The notes beneath the pieces were generated by a model that ran no database searches, was not told the origin of the DNA, and saw nothing but the letters and a program-made list of their open reading frames with translations. The position numbers were made by a program, and so were the translations under genes. This document shows positions 23,701-35,700 of a stretch of DNA of 64,000 bases, piece by piece. This DNA comes from Syngnathus acus. Lineage: Eukaryota; Chordata; Actinopteri; Syngnathiformes; Syngnathidae. How positions within the stretch are numbered: position 1 is the stretch's first letter; each line of letters opens with the position of its first letter. The stretch is taken from positions 10,140,967-10,204,966 of the forward strand of contig NC_051091.1 in the NCBI RefSeq assembly GCF_901709675.1, given 5' to 3'.

Positions 23701-26700
23701 CTTAGTGGATTTCAGTTGCGAGAAATAATAACGGCAAATGACACTAGACGTTAACAACTCCCCCTCCTCCTCTTCATTATTTTGATTGAGTTCCCAGACT
23801 GATGTGATAAAATATGATTCACTTGTTTTAAGTGGCCAAATTGAAATCATTTTTTTTGTTTTGATGCATCCTCATTATCTGTGATTTGGATGTTAACATG
23901 GGAACTTCAAAAGTCACAACCGCCCCACCACCAAGTGGTACAATTTGGACTTCAAACAAGCCAAATCTCTTGAAAAGATGAAATTATGATCTGTGTGACT
24001 TCAACTTAGTGAGCCTCCAGAGCATTAGAGAGTTCAATCGAGGACAGCCATCAGCTATCATCTTTCAGCCAAGAGAGGGCGCTCGTGGTTCACAAAAAGA
24101 AAAACCCTCGCTGTGCTCATTTTGTCTGTCAAGAATCCAATTACTACGGTGCATGTGGACATGAATCAAATGTGATTATAAGAGCTTGCCACAGGCTATT
24201 GCAATTGACATCCCCGTTTGTGTGACTGTAAACATGTTGTTGAGCCACCATCAAGCCACAGTGTGGGGAGGAGCATAAAATAGAGTTGGTGGTACATCGA
24301 AAATGGCGGAAATAATCGATTCTATGCGGAATTGCTTTGAATTATGCAGGTAGGTTAATTATGAACAACAGGCCTCTACAGGTCACGCGGTGCCTACGGG
24401 TCACGTGGTGCTGTGTTTAAGGCTAAGAACAATTTAATAGTATTTAAATATTTGATATGCGTCTTTTGTATTTCTGTGTGCGTTTTCTCTCCAGTTCACA
24501 GTGGCGTGGTGAACAGTTTGTCTTTCCACCCATCTGGTAATTTCCTCCTCAGCGCATCCAACGATTCCACAACCAAGATACTGGACCTCGTGGAGGGAAA
24601 ACTGTTGTTCACACTGCACGGACACCAGGTACAAACACGCGCCTAAGTTCTTTACATCTTGGACATATGTCTTCAAATTCAAAGGAGTTATTTTGCCGAT
24701 AACTCACGGCATGCTGAGTTTAATTTAGGTTTTTTTTTGGTCAGAGATCACCAGCCTTTTTTTTTTTTTTTTTATAAACAGAAAGGTACCTCCAGTGCTG
24801 ATTTGACAAAATTGGATCACATTCCATTGAATTTTGTTATTATTAACAATATGTACCATATGTTTGGTCATTTACTTATTTCCCCCTCTTTTGTGTATGA
24901 GTACACAGTGTATTTTAATACTTGCCAGGCAAGCAGCCCACTCATACTGACTCATCTCCAGAACAGGACTGTTTCTTCCTCTGTCCGTGTGGCTCCTCTC
25001 CTCCTCCTCCTCCTCCTCCTCCTCCTTTTCTTTTTCCTCTTTGTTTCATCTCCTTCCATTTGTCCAACGTCAATTCCACTCTGTCTGTCTGTTGTCACAG
25101 CCTTGATATTCTCACTTTAGACTCGTCTGGACTGGCAGGCACAACAACCAGTGGCAACCTATCAATCCAACACAATTCTGTGTCCCGTGTGTGATGTCTT
25201 TGTAGGACACTTGTCACTTCCTTGTACTATTTTTTATTTTTTTTTTAAAGATAAATCATATCCCTCTTCTCACACCTCTGAAGTTGTCATCTCACGCACA
25301 CACTCTCCATTTGTCACATTGTTCTTTTTGGCTCAGCACCGACCCCAATCTGTTCGAGCAGGGAGCTCTCACAGACTATAGTAGAGCCTCTAAATTCAAA
25401 TGATGTTGATCATTAAGAATAATTGGCTTCTAAAATCATACAAAAAAAACAGGAGACTGTCCAAGGCTTTCCTGTTTTATCATTTCTACTGTGTTTTAAC
25501 TTTTGTTTACTCCTAAATGGCAGCTGAGAACAGACTCTCGCCACCCACACTGCATACCAGTTTGGCCTGCTCTCATGCAAATTAGCCATGCGGTTAGGCT
25601 GCTCAGTACAGCATGATAAAAGTCAACAACAATTAGAATAATAATAATAATGGAAGGACAGAATGCACAGCGGCTTGTCAAACTATATATCATGCACTTT
25701 TCAGCTGAATTGTGTTCAAACTCGGTTCGGGGCACCAGATGGAGGCAGGTTGGAGTAAAGAGCGGACAAATGCACATACAGTATTATTGAACGTCTACCC
25801 AGAGCAAAGTACAGTAATGTGTGTTCGTCTCGTCCCGGCAAGTGCCAGCCTGGCAGCAGGCATTAGTCAGAGCAGAAACAGAACATACTGTCTGTCATAT
25901 CGTCGCGTTGCCATAGTGACACTGTCTGCTTCGCTCAGGTGCTTCTGGGAAAGCATTCCTCACACAAGCCGGCCTGTCTGGGTTCCAGCCGCGCATAGGA
26001 CGCAGCTCCCGTTTTATTATTTCCACTCGCCTCATGTGTGATTTTCATTTCCATTCCTTTGTCCCGACACCCCCAAGGTGATCATTTGCCGGTTCTGACC
26101 AGAGTTTGACCCCTGCCCACCTGCGTCTACTGCTTTCTTTATTGGTTCCCCGTGCAGGTTTAGCAGTTAGCAGAGGAGTCGTCAGGTGAGACAAAGATTC
26201 AAAGTGATCTCGCCTCTGTTTCTCCGCAGGGTCCAGTAAAATGTGTGGCCTTTTCCAGAACGGGGGAGTACTTTGCCTCTGGAGGTGCTGATGAACAGGT
26301 AATAAGTTCAAGTCACTTCTAGCCTTTTAAGTTGCATTTTATCGCAAAACAACATCCCTATAAGCATTCATGTACATGTTGTTTTTGGCAAAAATACGTG
26401 ACAATGTTATACCGTCCTGCAGGTGTTGATGTGGAAGAGCAACTTCGATGAGCCCAGTGGAACAGCCAACAACCAACAGTCCAACAACCAGGTGCCAGCA
26501 AGTTCATAGATAAGCAAAATGAGCGAGTTTGGGAGAATGCCTGTCTGAATGTTCTCAACTTCTTATTTGCTCACTGGTTATGGTCTTCAGACTGCAAACT
26601 CATTGAAACGAAATCAATTTCAAATGGTATTACCCCAATTTATTTGCAAAGCAATTTTTTATCCCGCAATAGCAGAATGTTCACATTCAACGTAAATATT

Positions 26701-29700
26701 ATGCTTAAATATTAACATAATCTCACAGGTTCACGGACAGGTTTATGCAAATATTTACAGCTAGTGCAAAAATAAACACATGGCACCCACATGGTACAGA
26801 TGCCCTGGTGTTTAGTGTTTTCGTGCCGCCTTTTCCCCTCCAAGCGTATTGCAACCTTTGAAGTCTGGCGTATTCCACGTCTCCGGTGCAGGACCATCAA
26901 TATCTATCTGGTCCTGCACCTTCACTTTGATGTGAAACACTTTCATCCCTATTCCCTGACTTTTATTTGCATATTAATCTATAATCTCTGTTTATGTGAT
27001 GGCAACATTCTTTAATGCGATCTTCATATAGGTAGTAGGTTGTGTAAGTCTCTTGTAATAACAATTCAAATATCTAGATGAACCCGTTCCAGTGAAAAAA
27101 ATCTGTTATGGAGATCAAGATGTTTATTATTATATCTAATCACAATACATGAAGGTCTCCTCAACAATTCATCCCTAAATTGACGTTTAAAGTTGATCCT
27201 AGATAATGCACTGACTATTTTCTCAAAAGATAAACAAGGTCGTAGGGTATTGCGGCTATTAGCTCTCTTTAAATATTAAAATGCATCGTCAAATATCGCT
27301 TTCACACTTAAAAGGCGAAGGTGGTTGCCAGGAGGGGAGGAAGCGTCAGGGAAGGGTTCAGATTTCAATCATTTCCACCTGCCGCAGTGTTACTTACATC
27401 AACAAGGGCAACGTCAAGGTCCTCACAGGCGCAACACTCAGCATCCTTCTTGCCTATATTGATCGCTCTCCTGCCTACGGACCAGAGCCACACACTAGGA
27501 TCAATCTTTGAACTTTCTCATACCCGATTGGTCACTTGCCTCAACAAGTGCAATCAAGTGTGTATCTGTTCGCTGAAATTTTAGAGTAGCTAGCTTTAAT
27601 TGTCGGGATTGCATCGAGTCACGTTGGGGAAATGCAAGATCAGAACCAGAAGGAGAATCTGAAAACCGGACTAAGATGTTTTATTACCCTCAACTGGGCT
27701 CCTTTTGATTAAAAAAAAAAAAAAAAAAAAAAGGGCATCTGTCAATTGACTGACACTTTATATACAGTACATGACAAAATGTTATATTATATACAGTACA
27801 TGACAAAATTGTAATCATTTTTTTTTAAAGCTTTGGACATACACTGTCATTGCCCTTTTAAAAAGAGTTTTGGGAGGATAATGTTTTTTCTCAATTTTTT
27901 AAACCCTCAACTATCCTGGAAAAGTACACATGTACTTGTATTCTCTATAAAATAACGGTCAGGTGCTGTTAGCTTTCCAACCCAAATGCTAATGCTCCTG
28001 GCTCCAATGGTTTGGGCCTAATGATTTTAATCACTAGAATAATTAATAGAGAACTAGCCAGTTTCAAAGGAGATTTATTTCTTTGTGTTAGATAACCAAA
28101 ATAACTCTGGACTTTGCAAGAGTAGCGAAAGAGCGGCGGGGGTCAGAGCGAAAGGTCATTTGCCTGAAATTGTATTCATAACTGCCAAGCAACTCAGCAG
28201 ATACCCACCGATTGCATGAAATGTTTTTTTAACTTCAATAATACCATCAGATCAGGCTGTAATTAAAACCATAGCAAAATTAATTGAAGCATTACATAAA
28301 GCTTCTACTTAGGACTTTAAAACCATGTGTTCCTCTTATAAGAATACAAACACATGTGAACATTATTTAAACAATGTGCCATTCTAATTAAGGTTGTTTT
28401 TCCTGTGCTTTCATTCATCTCTTTTTTTTTTCCTGAATTGTCACCTGCAAATTGTAACGTTGGCATCCATGCCTGGTGACGCACCAGGAAAGTGCCACCT
28501 TCCTAGGTTTTTCTTTTCATGTATTATTTATCCATTCAGACTTCATTATTCATAGCGCCTCTTTCATCTGCCACGTGTGTGTGTCGCCTGAGAGGGAAGG
28601 GACGGAGTGAAAAAATGTCACCCTCTCGCTTAAACAGTAGTCGCTTAGAAATGGATTTCAAACGCTTTATGGATTTAGGCGTAAACAACCAACAAGCGGA
28701 GTTCTAATAACGGGAGGTAAATCTTTCTCACCTCGCGTCCCTAGGAAGTCAAGCGGGATGATGCGGGGAATAGAACGCGTGAAAGTGTTCTGCCGCCAGA
28801 ATGAACACAGATAGCTCGTTAAATACAATTTTATTTTTCCAAGCATTGTGGATACATCGAATAATTTAACGGAAACTATTACATATATTCAGGCATATTC
28901 ACATGTAGTGACCCGGAAATTATATTATTCTTTCTCAGGATTTTCATACCAAGATTTTCTCATCATACGTATTTGATTTCTTAGTCCTCAAATGCACTTT
29001 TATTCAGAATAACTTCAAGTGGCAGTGACACATATTCTTTCCAAGACAATTAAAACCTCCTATCTATGTTTTTGGAAGATCCTTCCCGGCTATGCTCAGA
29101 ATCCACTCCCAGCCCAATACAGCTTACGGTTACAATTAATTTCATCAAAGATTAAAGATTAAAGATTAAAGTCCCAATGATCGTCACACACACACCTGGG
29201 TGTGGTGAAATTTGTTCTCTGCATTTAACCCATCCCCGTGTGATTTTAATCCATCCCCTGGGGGAGAGGGGAGCAGTGAGCAGCAGCGGTGCCGCGCTCG
29301 GGAATCAGTTGGTGATCTAACCCCCCAATTCCAACCCTTAATGCTGAGTGCCAAGCAGGGAGGCAATGGGTCCCATTTTTATAGTCTTTGGTATGACCCG
29401 GCCGGGGTTTGAACCCACAACCTTCCAGTCTCAGGGCGGACACTCTACCACTAGGCCACTGAGCTGGATTGACTAATGAGAGAAATGCATGGAGGGAAAG
29501 GCTGCTCACAGTTGCAGCTTACCCCCCTTGGGAATCAACTCCACAGGGAATTCCAAACTAGCGCATTTGATATGCTGATCTGGTTATGTGCTTGGATGCG
29601 AGGCTGCATGCGTGATAATTTGCCAGTCATGAGCACGCCACCAGAAACACTGAGGCCTGTTTGTTCAAGACGATAAGTCCGCTTTTAAACAAAGCTCTTG

Positions 29701-32700
29701 CCCGGTCGAAGACCGAGAATGTGTGTGAGGCTGTACAGATTCTGATTTCCTCACTGCTGTGGGAAAAGAAATGAGTGCATGTGTGTGTGTGTACGAGCGC
29801 CATCCATAGCTGACAGGCAGATCAGCTCTCTCTTATCGCATCCGTCCTAATCTTCCCCGCCTCCCCCCCCCTCGTCTCTAGCTTCACATCTGGGTCTTTC
29901 TCCCCGCTCACGTGTACAGGCAGACGATCCGCACGCTCGCAACAGGCTCCCCTTCACAGCTCAACACACATGCACACTCCACCGCACTGCACTGCACGGC
30001 TTTAGGATGCGGAGGGACAGACTTTAGTAGAAGCATGAACTTCTGTTCCCCCTTCCATTGTTTTCATTGCGCTACTGCACAGTACATGCATATAACTGCA
30101 ATATTGAGAAGTTACTGAAAGCGAGTCTTTGAAGGCCCTGTTTTGCTTGGCATGATGTGAGATCCAAAATCTTCCAACTTTAAAAGATGATGTGATGTAG
30201 AGTTGACTAAAACATAATAAAAAATGATAAATATATGGGCACGTTTCGTAGACCAGTGAAATAATCCACAAGATTTATGAAACAGCTTTTACTGTTCTGT
30301 ATGTGGGTCTTTCATCGTTTCTTTAAGCTTTCTATGATTAGGATTACGTCAACAATGGGAAATTGATTGCATTTGCCAGCGGGAGCCGGAAAGGGGAACA
30401 TGAGAGAAAGAGCGGAGGAGATGGACCTGGGCATACTTGAAGACTAGATCGCAACAGGAGTTAAAGAGGGCAGATAATGGGCCAGTAGAGCAGGAGAACA
30501 AACGGGAGAAAATGGGGAGTGAAAGGTAGGAGCGTGAAGAAAAGGTGCAGTTGTGTGATGCAAAAGATAGAAAAAGGGAAAATGAAAGAAATGGTTGCGT
30601 TTGCTCACATGCAGCCTCTTTGGAATGACGTAAGTCGATGCTATGGTGGTGACTATCTTTTGGGTCCATTTCCAAACTTTCCTCATTTCTTTGGCGAAGT
30701 GCAAACTGTAGTCTTTTGACGTGATTTGTGGATCTTTGAATTGGCTCAGGATTGACTCAGGTCCTTAAAACGTCAAGCTGCCCTACCCATGGAGACCTGC
30801 TTTAATTATTGACAGAACATGGAAATCCTCCACATATCTAAACCAGGGTTCCAAAGCAGAACCTCAATACCCCTTTTGGTCTTGCAGTCCCATTGTTTGA
30901 ATAAGAATGTACGCTTTTGCTAACGGCACACATTCTTCTATCATTTCTCATTTTATACATGTCCTGGAACATGTGTAACTTATAATGGTAATGCTAGCTG
31001 GGTGAAAGCATGCCAATGAGGCAGACTGCATGACTTCAGAGCTTTGGCACCTCAATAAAATGCCCCCGCGAATGTTATGAGTAACACCTGGGTTGGAAAA
31101 GAGCCTCATAGCCTTTGAGAGTTTTTCAAGTTTCAGCCTCCTTTTGTATCAAGTTATAAAACCCGGCCATGAGCTTGTGTCCCAGCTTGTGTCCGTCTCC
31201 TCTCATAAAAACGTTCTCTTCTTGAGTGTCACTCTTTGTGTAGTGCGCCATGCAAGGTCCATTGATGGATTGCTGCTTTCAAATCAAAGTTTCATTTGGG
31301 CCTCAGGAAATTTTCCACTGTTGGTTTTCCACTTCAGGTGATTCATTAGTCAGGGTGGTGCTGGGTCGGTGTGCGTATACACTTTGTGTTTGCATTTGGC
31401 CACATCGAGGTTTTGCCTGACTGGCGTCTGTCGTACAAAACTTGCTGTGTAAAAATGTCACCTGAAAATATAACGAATACACACAATTCAAAAACATTTC
31501 CTTTGTCTATTCGTGACTTCCAAATGAAAGAGCAATGCATACGAAAATCAGGGCAGAAGAAAATGTCCCATTCCAATTTCAACGGAGGCGATGTAAACCG
31601 AATACAGATGTGAAATCTTGAGGAGGGGGAATGGAAAACAACGGAACGGTAATAAATCAGAATGCCACATGCTCTACTGTTGCTTAATGCATATGATAAT
31701 GTGAATCAGATGCCAAAGTGTGCGCCAGATAATATTAGTGAGGCATAATGTACCGTAATGACGGGCTGTATTTTTCACAATCACCGTATAAACACCGCTG
31801 AGGGAACTTGAGGACATTGTCATGCCTTCCGGCGTTATAAGAATATGTAGATGTTATACTGATTTGTTTTACATAAACTGTTTTGGTTGGCCTGCGGTGA
31901 CCCCTCACAGCATAAACTCGGAATACACCGAGACCACTTTAAATTTCAGATGAAAAGTGATTGTTCAAAAACACAAAATATGATTTTTTTTTCAACAGTT
32001 CTAAATCCAACAGTTTTAAAGTAACACATTTTCACTACTGACATTTTAACATGAAATCTGTCAGACTGTCGTTCTCCTCCTTTTGGGTTACTCCCAATTC
32101 TGGGGGAAATAAGTCTGTCACTACCGATGTATAGTTCGGAAGTACATGTTGGAGCGTGCGCTTCGTGTTGAGCATAATTATTTTGTTTGGTGCGGAAGGT
32201 AGTCTTTTGCCACCCACACTGAGCTGCATACTCTCGTTCTTAGTTTTCAATCACTTAGGTGTGTTGAAATAGCTTACCTCCATGAGTTATCCTTGCACAT
32301 TTATTTAGTTATAGGGTGTACCTCAGTTTCCTGTTACTGGTTAGGGCTTAAACATCAGGTTTAGAATTTGGCGTCAGGCTTAGACTTGTATGTTTTAGTT
32401 AAGGTCGGGGTTTCAGTTTTTGGGATTTAAGGTTCGAGGTTGAAGCTCAGGTAGTTTTTTTTTAGTTCGGATTTCAGTTTAGGGTTTCAAATTAGGGTTC
32501 ATCTCATTTTCTTTTCGTTCCAACACTATCAGTCTCAAGTTTAAGGTTTTGAGACACAGGTGTCAAACTCAAGGCCCGGGGGCCAGATGCGGCCCGTCAC
32601 ATCATTTTATGTGGCCCGCGAAGACAAATTGTGCATCAAATTCGTGTGTCATTACTAGAATTGCAAATTGTCTTCACTGTTAATAATATCTTTTTTTAAA

Positions 32701-35700
32701 ATATTTGACCAGTTTTTACTCGTTTGATTTGAAAACGAGTTATTTGTCAGTTTGTTTTGTAGCTTTTACTGTATATAATATGAGGTGCTCATACATTTAT
32801 TTGGGTTGACAGTCATAATGGCCCTCCGAAAGAAGCTATGACTACAATGCGGCTCGCGAAAAAAATGAGTTTGACACCACTGTTTTAAGATGCTGACTGT
32901 GTTCCCGTTTCCTGTGATTTTAGGCCTCAGATGAAACCCGAACTGCTGCCAAAATGGGCCCTCGTCACAGTGGAACCATGCATCCTCACGCCTACAGAAG
33001 TTCCAGCACCACTTCCAGCCACATGACTTCGAGTCCCACCCACGCAAAGGTCCACGGCCCGGCTCAACCCTCGCTCCAAGAAACCCATGCCAATGAGGAA
33101 ACCATCAGCCCTAATCTTACAAGCACACTTGAACACATTATTGGCCAACTGGATATTCTCACGCAGGTAAGCGGACGTCGGGCTCAGCTTTGGAGGAACG
33201 CAAGCACCGCACCACCCACTCATGCAGTAGAGAACAAAAGCTTCCTTTTACTTCTCAACTTGGAGGACAGAAATGGTTTCAGCGACAAAAACACGGTTAT
33301 GATTACATATGGTGCTTGGCACTGCTTCTAACTGCTTGATTAATCACATTTTGTTCAGTACATTACCACTCAAAAACTGTTCAGAATGGACTTGGTTGTA
33401 ATTCTCAGTTTTCATTGTCAGCAGCAGACCCTTTGTGTCGTTTTATCTATATTTCATTCATGAATTATGGATGCTCAGATAACAAGAGCAGGTATTTGTC
33501 GTTCCCCATTCATAGCAGCAATATTTTATATCTGACTACTTTAGGTAGCTTTGGCTACCCTATATTGTGGAACTTGGGTTGGAGAGTCTACAAATTCCAA
33601 GCTGAAGACATGCCACATAGGAATCTTTGCAGTCAAAACATATGAATGTGTAGAAACCTGCATGGGATTCTGCAAAAAAAAAAAAAAAAAAAGTAGCAAA
33701 TAGCTCCGCGAAGCAGGCTGCAGCACGCTTTGACACCACTTCCACATTTCACCACCAATACACATTTCCTTCAAATCTGAAAACTCAACATGACGACCGG
33801 AATATCTGACACAATGACAAGTCACGGAATGAACTCTGACCTTTGCTGTCTTCACATGTCAAGTTGTTTGGCCCGTTTCACTCTAATTTCTCTCTACCAC
33901 TTTCCAATCCCACCGGCCAGCTATCAAATAAGGCAAACGTGAGCATATTCTAACAGCCATGCTTTTAGGAAAGCACGGATAACTGCCGATATTTTCTTCC
34001 TTCGCCATTCAGCTCTTTGTGATTCTCACAGTCGAGGAATCTGAGGGAAGCGAATGAATTATTCAGCATACGACAGAAGCTTGCAAAGACACACTTTGCT
34101 GTCTTAGCTGTTTTTCACTTGTCCACCCAGCTGTTGGTTGTCTTTCCCCTTCTATATGTACTGTGTAAGTGCTATACATCACTCTATACTGACTTTTTCT
34201 TTTTTTTTTCCACTCAAGCCAGAGTACTTATTGAATGTCTTCCATCAAGTCGTCCTATGAAAGCATCGCAGGGAAGTTAAGCCGCCATTTCTAGAAACAT
34301 GTTCCAATACATTCCAGAGATGTAACCAGAGAATAATCTCTGATTAACGAGTCGGTTTTCCTTTTCTAGAATATGTCACGCTAATGGCATTGGCCTAAGC
34401 CTTTATTATACTTTTTAACTAATACTAGTTCTCACACTATCAAAAGTCATTTTTATTAAAGGAGCGACAGTTTTAATAAGCCCATGCATAGAAAATCTCA
34501 TTCCCATTGCTTCGTGAATACACTTGAAAAGCTGACCTTCCTCCTTTGCATAAGGTTTTTGAGCTTAATGTCCTTGAGCTATGCTAGCGTATAATCTTAG
34601 CATGTTAACAATTTAGGGTATGTCGAAATGAGACAAAGCGAGTAAAAAAAATGGACTTTCCTTCTGGTATTGAAAATTTTTATGCTAAGAACATATTGTA
34701 GAAAGAATTTCTGTACACACACACACACACACACAAACACAACACAAATACCCCCCTCACTGTATATTTGGGTCATGTGACTTCGACTTAACATGAGGGT
34801 TGTGTTTTCAACTCGTTTTGTATTTTTTATTCCTCACTTTCCGACTGAAGCGGTGAGATATCAACATCTTTTGGGTCAGACATCGCGTGGGCCGTAGCAA
34901 AGCGATGAGACTTTGCGTGTAACACAGGCCGATAACGCTGAAGGCGATGGGGAGTATAATGCATTCAAGAGTGAAAAGAAAAACGGCTCGCTCTATTTTA
35001 GGGGGCATAAAGATTTGGTTCCTATCCTAAATGAAAACTATAGACCAGTGGTGTCATGTTGCCACAGCCCGGGGACGCGTGCACAATCACACAAATGACA
35101 TTCGTAAGGGTGAGGACTGAGGGGGCCATATCAGGTTGGTAAGATAAACAGGGTATTATTGATCGAGAGAACACAGACTGGGAGAAAGATAGACACGCCT
35201 TGGATGGATTGAATAACAGGAGATGCCTCCACTGATGACCCCAAAAGAAAACGCCCCTCATCCTCCCAAGACCAAGCCTTCAGACGGCAATTTACTCCGA
35301 ATTTGTTTGCCGGTTCATACCTTAAAATTTGACCACAATCCATTCTGGCAGAATTTGATTTGGTCATCTTTCAAAACAGTATTTCATGTTAGGAGTAATT
35401 ATATTGGGAATAATCGGTTCCATGGCGCATACAATAACACTAAAAACCCCTTTTCAATATTCTAAACCTTAATGAAGAAACATACCAGGGCTTTTCAGCC
35501 ATTTTGTCTTTTAAAATACAATTATATAATACTTTGATCAGCGTCCTGTACGAGATATCACAGTAGTCCAGTACTGTTTGATCTCCTCTGGAATTCTGCA
35601 TGCCCTGATGTTCTGCCAACTGTCTCAAAATTTTTGATTTGTGCAGTTGGAAGGAATAACAAAGTGGTTTAATCCGTGAAGTCTCCAAGTCCATGTTTTT

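Larger units (their letters stand above)
26492..32923 (+). other. poc1a intron 9, repeat-rich
   Basis: A 6.4 kb intron without supported genes. It holds a poly-A run (27711-27732), a short tandem duplication of TATATACAGTACATGACAAAA (about 27756-27808), a SINE (29147-29467, minus), degenerate TTAGGG-like sequence (about 32330-32505) and a complete hAT-type element that ends 41 bases before exon 10. Confidence 0.55.
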
